Positions 20,298-29,258 of a stretch of 64,000 nucleotides of DNA are shown piece by piece. Each line of letters begins with the position of its first letter. The first letter of the stretch is position 1. Origin of the DNA: Actinomycetota bacterium (GTDB taxonomy: Bacteria > Actinomycetota > Acidimicrobiia > Acidimicrobiales > MedAcidi-G1). The DNA lies in NCBI GenBank assembly GCA_902634555.1, contig CACPKO010000003.1, forward strand, positions 1 through 64,000, in the 5' to 3' direction. Both the position numbers and the translations under genes were made by a program. Below the pieces are notes generated by a model, which was not told the DNA's origin, made no database searches, and saw nothing but the letters and a program-made list of their open reading frames with translations.

Positions 20298-21509
20298 ATG
20301 GCTGAGCACACCGAAGCAGAAATTCGAGACCTAACCCGTCAGTTATTAGACGAAGTAGACCATACGAAAGTAGATCAGTACACCTTCCGAGGGGAGCAAT
20401 TTGATCGCGGCCTAGCTTTCGTCCAATTCCCGGAAGGTCTAGGAGGGCTTGGACTCTCAAGTCGAAAAATGCAAACAGTTGTTGATTCAGAACTTCGTTC
20501 TGCAGGAGTCCCATACCATGATTTGATTATTAACCCCATCGGTATTGGTATGGGGGGACCAGTTGTCCTCACATACGCATCTGAAGAACAAAAGAAGCGG
20601 TTGTTACGGCCAATGTTCACTGGCGAAGAAATCTGGTGCCAAATGTTTTCAGAACCAGGGGCAGGTTCTGATGTAGCCGGCTTAGCATCTCGCGCGATCC
20701 GTGACGGAGACGAATGGATAGTTAATGGCCAAAAAGTATGGACAACGCTAGCTCACGTATCCCGATGGGGCATGCTGGTAGCGCGCACAGACCCAGATCA
20801 GCCCAAACATAAAGGCCTCACTTACTTCCTCCTGGATATGGAATCAGAAGGCGTAGAAGTAAGGCCTCTCTATCAGATCACCGGAGATGCGGAATTCAAT
20901 GAAATATTTCTTAACGATGTTCGAATCCCACATGAAAATGTTTTCGGAGACGTAGGTGGCGGCTGGGCTGCAGCTGTTACCACTTTAATGAATGAAAGAG
21001 TTGCCCTCGGCGGCGGAGTCCCAAAACAAGGATCAGGCGCTATCGGAGACTTGGTACAAATTTGGCAAGAGCGTAAAGACTCAATGGATGAGTTAAGTAG
21101 TTCAGTGATGAGAGATCGAATCACTGAACTATGGATACAAGCTGAAGCGTTAAGACTCACAAATTGGAGAGCTAGAGAAGGCAGCAAATCTGGCAACCCA
21201 GGACCTGAAGGTTCTGTTGGCAAATTGATGTCTGCAGAAATGAATCAAAAAATTTACGAACTGTGTATGGAAATAATTGGTCCAGAAGCTTTAACGTTTG
21301 AGGCCGGATATGAAAGAAACCGGGCAGAAGGCTCGTCTTTTGCCCGAGGGTCAAGCCTCAAATACAGTTTTTTAAGGTCAAGAGCAAACACTATTGAAGG
21401 TGGAACTTCTGAGGTTATGAGAAACATCCTTGGAGAACGAGTTCTTGGATTACCTGGCGACGTTCGAGTCGATAAAGACGTGAACTGGGTTGATGTCCCA
21501 AGAAACTAG
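20298..21509 (+). CDS. Acyl-CoA dehydrogenase family protein
   Basis: CQMFSEPGAGSDVAGLASRA, GQKVWTTLAHVSRWGML, IEGGTSEVMRNILGERVLGLP. Confidence 0.95.
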   Translation: MAEHTEAEIRDLTRQLLDEVDHTKVDQYTFRGEQFDRGLAFVQFPEGLGGLGLSSRKMQTVVDSELRSAGVPYHDLIINPIGIGMGGPVVLTYASEEQKKRLLRPMFTGEEIWCQMFSEPGAGSDVAGLASRAIRDGDEWIVNGQKVWTTLAHVSRWGMLVARTDPDQPKHKGLTYFLLDMESEGVEVRPLYQITGDAEFNEIFLNDVRIPHENVFGDVGGGWAAAVTTLMNERVALGGGVPKQGSGAIGDLVQIWQERKDSMDELSSSVMRDRITELWIQAEALRLTNWRAREGSKSGNPGPEGSVGKLMSAEMNQKIYELCMEIIGPEALTFEAGYERNRAEGSSFARGSSLKYSFLRSRANTIEGGTSEVMRNILGERVLGLPGDVRVDKDVNWVDVPRN

Positions 21510-21512
21510 TTT

Positions 21513-22883
21513 TTAGGACCGGTACCAGATTGTTCCAGATGGGCCGTCTTCAAGAACGACACCACGACTAGATAGTTCGTCGCGTATACGGTCAGCTTCA
21601 GCAAAGTCTTTGGATAACTTGGCTTCAGTTCGCGCAGCCACCAAAGAATCAATTTCTTCACCGTCAGAAGAACTATCTGAGATAGTAGAAAGCTCAACTC
21701 CAAGAACTAATAAAAGTTCGCGTACCGCAGCAACCAAAGCAGATGCACTTTCAATGTCTTCTGTGTCCAGAGCACGATTCGCTTCTCTAACGGCATCAAA
21801 TATTACTGCCAAGGCACTTGCAGTTCCTAAATCATCATCCATTGCTGTTTTAAACTTTTCAACAACACTTTCATCAGGGGTTGTTTGAAGCAGTTCAACT
21901 CCAGCAACTCTTCTTTCAAAGCTATCAAGTCGATCAAGAGCGGAGTTTGCTGCTGTCATGCCATCTTCGTTTATTTCCATAGTTCTCCGGTAGTGGGTTT
22001 GAAGAACTAGTAAGCGCAGAGCCCGAGGGTCCCAAGCGTCTAATAGTTCTGCAAGAGTTCGAAAATTTCCGAGAGATTTGGACATTTTCTCATCACCAAC
22101 AAGAACCATCCCATTGTGAACCCATGTTCGGGCAAAGAGCCGGTCGCATCCAACACATTCCGCACGTTCGTTTTCATGATGAGGGAACACAAGGTCGTCG
22201 CCGCCGCCATGGATATCAAAATCGTCACCCAATATGTCTAAAGACATTGCAACGCATTCAATGTGCCACCCTGGACGACCAGGACCCCATGGCGATTCCC
22301 AAGTTGGCTCCCCGGGTTTAGCTGCTTTCCAAAGAGCAAAATCAAGCGGATCTTGTTTCTCTGTATCAACTTCTACCCGAATCCCAGATCCTTCACGTAA
22401 CTGATCTAGCGATTGATGAGCTAAAGCCCCATAACCATTGAGTTTGTTGACCGAGAAATAAACACCAGAAGACGTTGAATAGGCCATACCCCTGTCAACA
22501 AGATCTTGAATAACAGTGATCATTTCAGAAATATATTCAGTGGCTCTTGGCCGATAATCTGGATGGACTATATTCAGACGATCCATCTCATCAACATATT
22601 TTTGTTCGTAAAGTTGGGCTAATTCAGATTCGGTAGTTCCTTCTTTTGCTGCACGGTCAATAATCTTGTCATCAATATCCGTGATGTTTGACACTGCTGT
22701 TACTTCATAGCCGGACCACCTCAGGTACCGAACTAGAACATCAAACGCTAAAGATGATCGAGCATGGCCAAGATGCGGAATATCGTAGACAGTAGGGCCA
22801 CACCAATAGATCGAAACTTTCCCTGAATCGCGAGGTGCGAATTCACTCTTGTTCCCGGTCAGACTATCTGTAAAGCAAAGCAC
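21513..22883 (-). CDS. cysS: Cysteine--tRNA ligase
   Basis: YWCGPTVYDIPHLGHARSSLAFDVLVRYL, GRPGWHIECVAMS, HHENERAEC, KMSKSLGNFRTL; C-terminal helical extension. Confidence 0.95.
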   Translation of the reverse strand: MLCFTDSLTGNKSEFAPRDSGKVSIYWCGPTVYDIPHLGHARSSLAFDVLVRYLRWSGYEVTAVSNITDIDDKIIDRAAKEGTTESELAQLYEQKYVDEMDRLNIVHPDYRPRATEYISEMITVIQDLVDRGMAYSTSSGVYFSVNKLNGYGALAHQSLDQLREGSGIRVEVDTEKQDPLDFALWKAAKPGEPTWESPWGPGRPGWHIECVAMSLDILGDDFDIHGGGDDLVFPHHENERAECVGCDRLFARTWVHNGMVLVGDEKMSKSLGNFRTLAELLDAWDPRALRLLVLQTHYRRTMEINEDGMTAANSALDRLDSFERRVAGVELLQTTPDESVVEKFKTAMDDDLGTASALAVIFDAVREANRALDTEDIESASALVAAVRELLLVLGVELSTISDSSSDGEEIDSLVAARTEAKLSKDFAEADRIRDELSSRGVVLEDGPSGTIWYRS

Positions 22884-22925
22884 TAGATCAGGATACAGCA
22901 GGCTTAGAGGGGGAGAAGTGAGCCA

Positions 22926-24119
22926 TCAAATAAGAACCCCAAGCAATGCGGCTGCTTCAATGAGGTTTGAAGCAGCATTGGGATCTTCTTCGGCTCCATC
23001 AAGCATTTTTCGAGCGAATAAATCAAGCGACTCTCTTGCTTCCCAAGTGTCTAAATCGTTATCAAGTGCGTTCCGAACAGATGTCAGAAGTAAAGAAGAG
23101 TCGGGGCCTTCAGGGCACTGAGAAGCTTTTATTAGGCGATCAAGACGTTCAACCCCGTCGTGGATATCGTTATCAAACCATTCGAAACCTTCACGATAGT
23201 GATGGCCTAACAGGGAGAGCCTGACTGCCCGCGGGTCATATTCACGACATAAATCTCTTACGAAAACAAGATTGCCAAGAGATTTAGACATCTTTGTTCC
23301 TTTGTAGGCAACCATGCCCACATGCATCCAATGCTTAGCCAAAGGTTTTCCAGTTATTGCTCTACTTTGAGCCTCTTCACATTCGTGATGAGGGAAAATT
23401 AGATCATCGCCACCTCCATGAAGATCAATGGTTTCACCCAGGTCGTTCATCGCCATTGCTGAGCATTCAATATGCCAGCCAGGACGACCCTCTCCAAAAG
23501 GAGAATCCCATGAAGGTTCATCTGTTGCTGAGGGCTGCCACAGCACGAAATCAAGAGGATTGCGCTGCCTCGGGTCATCAGGGCGACCACCACGCTCAGC
23601 GGCGTAACTTTTCATAGTGTCCTCGTCGTAACCAGAGACAGAACCAAAGGAATCAAAAGTAGAAACATCAAAGAAGGTAATGCCATCTACTAAGTAGGTG
23701 TGTCCCGCTGCCTCAAGCCGACTAACGAGATCAACTATCGCATCAATAGATTCTGTGGCTCTCGGTTCAGCGGCTGCTGGCCGCATATTCAAATCAGCCA
23801 TGTCTTTTTCGAATTGAGCCATTTCTTGAGCCGCAAGATCCTGATAGTGAACACCTAACTCTCTGGCTTTGGGAAGAATAGAGTCATCGACGTCTGTGAC
23901 ATTACGAACCATTCGTACCTCATGGCCAAGATCTTCAAGTCGTCTTATAACAATGTCAAAAGTTAAGTACGTGAAGGCATGACCAAGATGGGTGGCGTCA
24001 TAAGGGGTAATTCCACAGACATACATGCTCACTAAAGATTCTGGTTTAAATTCTTTTACAGACTGAGATGCCGTGTCGTACAGTTTCATAAATCCAACCG
24101 AGTTATCAACATTTGTCAT
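22926..24119 (-). CDS. mshC: Cysteine:1D-myo-inosityl-2-amino-2-deoxy-alpha-D-glucopyranoside ligase (mycothiol biosynthesis)
   Basis: MYVCGITPYDATHLGHAFTYLTFDIVIRR and KMSKSLGNLVFVRDL, MshC-type variants of the CysRS motifs; lacks the CysRS C-terminal extension. Confidence 0.88.
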   Translation of the reverse strand: MTNVDNSVGFMKLYDTASQSVKEFKPESLVSMYVCGITPYDATHLGHAFTYLTFDIVIRRLEDLGHEVRMVRNVTDVDDSILPKARELGVHYQDLAAQEMAQFEKDMADLNMRPAAAEPRATESIDAIVDLVSRLEAAGHTYLVDGITFFDVSTFDSFGSVSGYDEDTMKSYAAERGGRPDDPRQRNPLDFVLWQPSATDEPSWDSPFGEGRPGWHIECSAMAMNDLGETIDLHGGGDDLIFPHHECEEAQSRAITGKPLAKHWMHVGMVAYKGTKMSKSLGNLVFVRDLCREYDPRAVRLSLLGHHYREGFEWFDNDIHDGVERLDRLIKASQCPEGPDSSLLLTSVRNALDNDLDTWEARESLDLFARKMLDGAEEDPNAASNLIEAAALLGVLI

Positions 24120-24150
24120 CTAAGACAAGGTAGTAGGTGAAAATGCATTA

Positions 24151-24227
24151 TGGCGCCCTCGGCAGGAATTGAACCTGCGGCCTACCGCTTAGGAGGCGGT
24201 CGCTCTATCCGACTGAGCTACGAGGGC
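24151..24227 (-). tRNA. tRNA-Arg (anticodon CCT)
   Basis: Minus strand GCCCTCGTAGCTCAGTCGGATAGAGCGACCGCCTCCTAAGCGGTAGGCCGCAGGTTCAATTCCTGCCGAGGGCGCCA: 7-bp acceptor, anticodon loop CTCCTAA, TTCAATT T-loop, encoded CCA. Confidence 0.97.
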
Positions 24228-24403
24228 CAGAATACAAAGACTGCAAAGGTCGCTATTCGTGATTAAAGGCTACAGGTGGGTGTGGTAAAGGGAATCAAAG
24301 GTATTTTTGATCGATTGAAATTTGTATGTGATAAAGAACACACCTCGCTATAGACGTAAATGCTGGAAGATAAAATTAGTTACAAGAATGGAGGCTAAGA
24401 GAC

Positions 24404-27349
24404 TTGAACGGTAAAGAAGAAACATCACAAATAATTGATGTAAACGCCCCAGGTTCCCTTCCATTTGTTGATTTTGAGATTTCAGAATTCTCTGAATTAA
24501 TTCAAGCCACCGAAAGCCTTCACGAATCAGGACACTGGGCTGTTAGAACACCTGCCGGACCTTTGATCGTCGGATACGACCAAACTCGAGAAATATTACG
24601 TGATTCTTCTTGGATAACTGTTCTTTCTGGTTTAAATAACTTCCAAACAGAAGCGACAATGGACCTCGACCTTGAAGTTTTGGTTGAACGAGCACGAGAG
24701 CTATTACCTGGTTCTAACCAGCAGTTACAAATGAGGCCCAACGTTCTCTCTGTAGAAGGAGAAGATCACCGTCGTTTACGACGACTAGTGAACTCTTCAT
24801 TCACTCCCGCTAGCAGCGAATCGTTGCGACCATTCATGCATCAGCACGCAACGAATTTGCTTGAAGTTTTAAAGCAAAAAGGCGGGGGAGACCTGGTAGA
24901 AGAATTTTGCCGACCTTACCCAATACCAGTTATCTGTCGATTACTAGGCATAGATGACACAGACCAAGAACAGTTTGGAATGTGGGCCGACACGATTTTC
25001 TCAGCTTTAGATGCAGATGCGAGTGCTGTTTTAGGGCGACTAGAAGACATCTCAGTTGCACAACAGGAACTTGACCACTATGCAACAGAACTTGTAGCAG
25101 ATCGAAAAGGTTGTCCACACGCTGACCTTGTAAGTGACTTAGTTCAAGCAAGTTACGAAGAAGATCGTTTAAGCGCCGACGAGCTTGTCGCAATGATTGA
25201 AGCAATCCTTCTTGCTGGAACAGACACGACTCGGAATCAACTCGGATCTCTTCTTGCAGTACTTGCTACACAACCTGATCAGTATCAACAATTACGACAA
25301 GATCGTTCATTAGTTCCAGCCGCAGTAGAAGAATCACTTCGTTTTATCGGGGCGGTACGAACAACAGCGCGTGTTGCCACTGAAGATTCTGTAGTCGATG
25401 GACTATTTTTCAGAGCCGGCACAACGGTTTTCCTCGGGCTCCATGCTGCGGGATTAGGTCAGCCTGATAGCGGCTTTCAATTTGACCTCAATCGTGAGGA
25501 TCGTGCTCCCCATTTAGCCTTCGGTTTAGGAGCGCATCACTGTTTAGGGGCGGCCCTTGCTCGCGCTGAACTTCAAGAAGCATTAAATGCATTTTTAGAC
25601 ATGGTCCCGGCTTTCGAACTATCTTCTCCAGTTTCATGGAAGCCTCTTTCTATGGGTATCTGGGGTCCAGATAAACTTGAGTTCCGAATATTAGACAAGC
25701 CAAATCTTGAAAAACCATCAGAGCAATTTGCGTTTGAACCAAGCAGTCAAAAAAGATTTTCAAATAAAGGCACAGCAGCTCCAAACTATGAGAATGAATG
25801 GATCCAAGAAGCCGACGAAGTTCGTAAGAAAATCTCTTCCGGGATCCCACGTCTCGTTAATGCCCCTTCAATTCCACCTGTTACCCGTTTAATACATACG
25901 ACGATTCGATTCGGGTGGGCCCTTTTGAGTTGGAAAGTATTAGACCGCAAATTTTCTTCAGAGAAACGAACAGAGTCGCTTTATCATCGACTTCGTATTG
26001 CAGCAGAACGTCTCGGGCCTACTTACGTAAAATTAGCGCAACTAATTTCTGCCGCTGAAGGAGTGTTCCCCCAAGCTCTAGTTGATGAATGCTCGCGATG
26101 TCGCGACCAGGCTAAACCTGCTAAATGGTGGAGAATTAATCGCATTATTAAAAACGATCTAGGGAAAATTACTGAAGAGTTCCAAAAGTTCGAGAAAGAG
26201 CCGTTTGCGGCCGCATCTATTGCTCAGGTTCACAACGCAACTCTTAATGATGGATCAGATGTTGTAGTAAAAATTCAAAGACCAGCAATTCAAAAGAAAG
26301 TCGTCCGGGACCTACAAGTGCTCGCATGGGTCGCTCCTCGGCTAGTCGGACGAATCCCAATAGCAGCACTAGCCAATCCTCCAGCGTTAGTACAACTCTT
26401 TGCAGAAACAATCTCTGAGGAACTGAATTTCCGTTTAGAAGTGGCAAACCTGTTTGAAATCCGAAGAGCATTAGCCACAGGAAATAAGAGCCAATGGGTT
26501 GCTCCTAACCCAGTATTAGATATGACAACGAATCGAGTGATTGTCATGTCTCGGGTATCAGGGATTCCTTTAACACGACTTGATTCAGAACAACTCACAG
26601 AAACAGCAGCACGCACTCTCTTTAGAAACATGGTTGATGGCCTATTAGAAGGAGCTGCTCTTCATGGCATATTCCACGGCGACTTTCACGCAGGAAATCT
26701 TTTCATTCTCGAAGATGAAATAATCGGACTTGTTGACTACGGCATGGTTGGCAGACTGGACCATGACCGGAGACTTTCATTTCTGCGCTACATAACAGGC
26801 CTTATGTCGGGAGATGTACAAGCCCAAGTTCTTGCTGTACGAGACCTAGGAGCGTTCCCACCTGAAACCGATGTGAGCGACCTCATAGAAAAACTCCAGT
26901 TAGACCGAGTTGATTTTGATCCACTCCAACTCACAGAAGAACAATTCGTTTCAGAATTTCAACATCTCCTAAAAGAACTTCTCGCAAGTGGTGCTCGAAT
27001 ACCGAAAGAACTGATGCTTTTCGTCAAGAATTTCGCGTATCTCGCTTCTTTCGTTCAGAAAATAGATCCAGATATGGACCTGCTAGAAGAGTTTTCAACA
27101 ATAAGTTCAGGGTTCTTGACAAAGCATGGCTTCAGAGTTTCCGCTGAACTCGGACTTGGAACAAATGACCTCCAGGTTTCTCAGGCGTCATTTAGACGCG
27201 CTGCTGGAATAAAAGACGATGTTGAAGAACTTACCTGGCGTGATCTCACAAAACGTAGAGATGCGATGGCCAGCCGTCTAATACCCGCTGATTCAAGCAT
27301 CCGAAACCATGTACTCAATAGCGAAAAAATTTCAGAAAAAAGCGAATAA
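24404..27349 (+). CDS. Cytochrome P450 - UbiB/ABC1 atypical kinase fusion protein
   Basis: P450 half: LLAGTDTTRNQ I-helix, EESLR ExxR, FGLGAHHCLGAALARAEL heme-Cys loop. Kinase half: LGPTYVKLAQLISA (KxGQ-like), AAASIAQVHNATLNDGSDVVVKIQRP, FHGDFHAGNLF, LVDYGMVGRL. Single uninterrupted 981-aa ORF, TTG start with GGAGG upstream. Confidence 0.93.
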   Translation: MNGKEETSQIIDVNAPGSLPFVDFEISEFSELIQATESLHESGHWAVRTPAGPLIVGYDQTREILRDSSWITVLSGLNNFQTEATMDLDLEVLVERARELLPGSNQQLQMRPNVLSVEGEDHRRLRRLVNSSFTPASSESLRPFMHQHATNLLEVLKQKGGGDLVEEFCRPYPIPVICRLLGIDDTDQEQFGMWADTIFSALDADASAVLGRLEDISVAQQELDHYATELVADRKGCPHADLVSDLVQASYEEDRLSADELVAMIEAILLAGTDTTRNQLGSLLAVLATQPDQYQQLRQDRSLVPAAVEESLRFIGAVRTTARVATEDSVVDGLFFRAGTTVFLGLHAAGLGQPDSGFQFDLNREDRAPHLAFGLGAHHCLGAALARAELQEALNAFLDMVPAFELSSPVSWKPLSMGIWGPDKLEFRILDKPNLEKPSEQFAFEPSSQKRFSNKGTAAPNYENEWIQEADEVRKKISSGIPRLVNAPSIPPVTRLIHTTIRFGWALLSWKVLDRKFSSEKRTESLYHRLRIAAERLGPTYVKLAQLISAAEGVFPQALVDECSRCRDQAKPAKWWRINRIIKNDLGKITEEFQKFEKEPFAAASIAQVHNATLNDGSDVVVKIQRPAIQKKVVRDLQVLAWVAPRLVGRIPIAALANPPALVQLFAETISEELNFRLEVANLFEIRRALATGNKSQWVAPNPVLDMTTNRVIVMSRVSGIPLTRLDSEQLTETAARTLFRNMVDGLLEGAALHGIFHGDFHAGNLFILEDEIIGLVDYGMVGRLDHDRRLSFLRYITGLMSGDVQAQVLAVRDLGAFPPETDVSDLIEKLQLDRVDFDPLQLTEEQFVSEFQHLLKELLASGARIPKELMLFVKNFAYLASFVQKIDPDMDLLEEFSTISSGFLTKHGFRVSAELGLGTNDLQVSQASFRRAAGIKDDVEELTWRDLTKRRDAMASRLIPADSSIRNHVLNSEKISEKSE

Positions 27350-27411
27350 CAAAACTCGGCGAATTTGATGAATTGCATTTAGTCGTTGACAAGTGCTTAA
27401 GTAATTTATGC

Positions 27412-27900
27412 ATGGCAAATAAAGAATTACCTGAATCAGTCCAACGTGTTGTGGAAACAGGAGCGGCTCTTGGTGTAAGAGTTGAACCAAAAACTTTCCC
27501 TGAAAGCACTAGAACAGCACAAGAAGCTGCTGATGCTATTGGCGTGGATGTTGGACAAATTGTCAAAAGTCTCATCTTCCAAGTAGGGCAAGAACTTGTT
27601 CTTGCCTATGTGAGTGGGAAGAATCAACTCGATGAAGCAAGCCTTGCCGCTGCCGCCGGCGGAGGGAGATGTAAGCGAGTAGATGCTCAAACAGTACGGG
27701 AAGCCACTGGATTCTCCATCGGTGGAGTCCCCCCGTTTGGGTTGCGAGAAAAACTACGAGTCTTTATCGACGAAACACTCCTTTTCTATAGCGAAGTTTG
27801 GGCAGCCGCAGGAACCCCTCATGCTGTTTTTGCAATAGATCCTAAAGATCTAGTCGTTGCATCTCGTGGGAAAGTTTCTGAAATCGCATCAAAAAACTAA
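27412..27900 (+). CDS. YbaK/EbsC-family (aminoacyl-tRNA deacylase-like) protein
   Basis: TAQEAADAIGVDVGQIVKSLIF, GFSIGGVPPFGL, DETLLFYSEVWAAAGTPHAVF. Start moved to the internal ATG (MANKELPE). Confidence 0.9.
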   Translation: MANKELPESVQRVVETGAALGVRVEPKTFPESTRTAQEAADAIGVDVGQIVKSLIFQVGQELVLAYVSGKNQLDEASLAAAAGGGRCKRVDAQTVREATGFSIGGVPPFGLREKLRVFIDETLLFYSEVWAAAGTPHAVFAIDPKDLVVASRGKVSEIASKN

Positions 27901-27916
27901 TGCTGCAACGGATGGC

Positions 27917-28177
27917 TTATCTGCCGAGACGAGATAAAGCTTCGAGTTCACTTAGTCCTTCAATCTGAAACCTTTTCGTACGGGATGTTAGGCCAGTCAA
28001 GACTGATACCCCCGCCCGTTTTAAACCAAGTGCCTTAGCCAATTCTTTGCGTGCAGCCTCAGTAGCACGACCGTTTACGGGAGCCTCGTTTACTCTGATT
28101 TTTATGACTCCGTGATCGTAACGGACATCATTTTGGCTGGCCCTGGGAGAAACTAGTGCTTCAAGAATGCAGGACAT
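27917..28177 (-). CDS. DUF167 / YggU family protein
   Basis: VSPRASQNDV, IKIRVNEAPVNGRATEAARKELAKALG. Confidence 0.88.
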   Translation of the reverse strand: MSCILEALVSPRASQNDVRYDHGVIKIRVNEAPVNGRATEAARKELAKALGLKRAGVSVLTGLTSRTKRFQIEGLSELEALSRLGR

Positions 28178-28187
28178 TGACTTTACG

Positions 28188-29168
28188 TCACTGATTAAAC
28201 AAGGGAGCTAATGTTTCACCGGCCAGCGCAACCATCTCTGAATCATGTCCATTGGGAATCATATTTAAGGTCAATCCATCTAAACCGAGATCAAGCAGTC
28301 CTTGGATCTGCTCTTTTACTTGATCGGGACCACCAAAAATCATCCTCGAAGTAAGCATGGCTTTAAAGTCATCATCAGCAGTATCCCAATCAATGCCTTT
28401 AGATTGCCAATATTCTTTTCTGACTGCTTCGGCTGCTTCTTCGGTGGGAGCAATACCCAAAAACCCAAGCCAAGAAACACAAATCTCGTTTCTATCACGG
28501 CCCAGCCGGCCACAATGCTCTTCTAGAACTTCTAGTTTTCTAGGTATTTCATCACGATTACAAATCAGATTGGACTCGTCCGCATATTGCGCCACCATTC
28601 GAAGAGTTTTTTTCTCACCTCCACCACCAATCATTACGGGGATTTTATGAAGGGGTTGAGGCTCGTTTATTGCATCAACAACTGAGTAGTGTTTGCCAGA
28701 AAAACTTGGGCGCTCTCCCTCCAGCATTGGAAGAATGATCTGTAAAGCTTCCTCGAGTTTTTCAAACCGATCGGTGAAAGTTCCAAACTCAAAGCCAAGA
28801 GCGTTGTGCTCCATCTCAAACCATCCAGCACCGATACCGAGTAGGGCCCGACCACCTGAAATTACATCAAGGGTGGTGATTGTTTTCGCTAAAAACGTGG
28901 GGTTCCTATAAGTGTTGCCAGTGACTAGTGAACCGAGATGAATCTTTGAAGTTCTTGCTGCAAGTGCTGCTAGTAGCGAGTAGCACTCAAGCATGTAGTC
29001 ATCAGGATTTCCAATTCCCGGCAACTGGTAGAAGTGGTCCATCACGAAGACGGTGTCAAAGCCACTCGCTTCGGCAGCAAGGGTTTGGGCAACTACATCT
29101 TCAAAGAGTGTTTCTCTGGAGCCATTTGGATAATTAAAATTTGGAATTTGATAGCCGAGTTTAGTCAT
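28188..29168 (-). CDS. LLM-class (F420-dependent-type) oxidoreductase
   Basis: GFDTVFVMDHFYQLP, TLDVISGGRALLGIGAGWFEMEHNALG, PVMIGGGGEKKTLRMVAQYAD. Confidence 0.9.
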   Translation of the reverse strand: MTKLGYQIPNFNYPNGSRETLFEDVVAQTLAAEASGFDTVFVMDHFYQLPGIGNPDDYMLECYSLLAALAARTSKIHLGSLVTGNTYRNPTFLAKTITTLDVISGGRALLGIGAGWFEMEHNALGFEFGTFTDRFEKLEEALQIILPMLEGERPSFSGKHYSVVDAINEPQPLHKIPVMIGGGGEKKTLRMVAQYADESNLICNRDEIPRKLEVLEEHCGRLGRDRNEICVSWLGFLGIAPTEEAAEAVRKEYWQSKGIDWDTADDDFKAMLTSRMIFGGPDQVKEQIQGLLDLGLDGLTLNMIPNGHDSEMVALAGETLAPLFNQ

Positions 29169-29220
29169 TAAACCAGCCTAGTCGTTAGTAGCATTTTTCA
29201 GAAATCGGTGCTTTCAAAAA

Positions 29221-29240
29221 TTGATTAAAACTTTAATCAA
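29221..29240. promoter_or_regulatory. Perfect inverted repeat, candidate operator
   Basis: TTGATTAAA-AC-TTTAATCAA (9-bp arms, 2-nt spacer) in the divergent gap upstream of paaA. Confidence 0.6.
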
Positions 29241-29257
29241 ATCTAAACTCTTTAGAT
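29241..29257. promoter_or_regulatory. Second perfect inverted repeat, candidate operator/-10 overlap
   Basis: ATCTAAA-CTC-TTTAGAT (7-bp arms, 3-nt spacer), directly abutting the first repeat and ending 1 nt before the paaA ATG at 29259. Confidence 0.55.
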
Positions 29258-29258
29258 T

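Noticed and set aside
24294-24311. Inverted repeat ATCAAA-ggtatt-TTTGAT upstream of the P450-UbiB gene
   Set aside because: Only 6-bp arms in AT-rich DNA; likely to occur by chance, so not called as a site.
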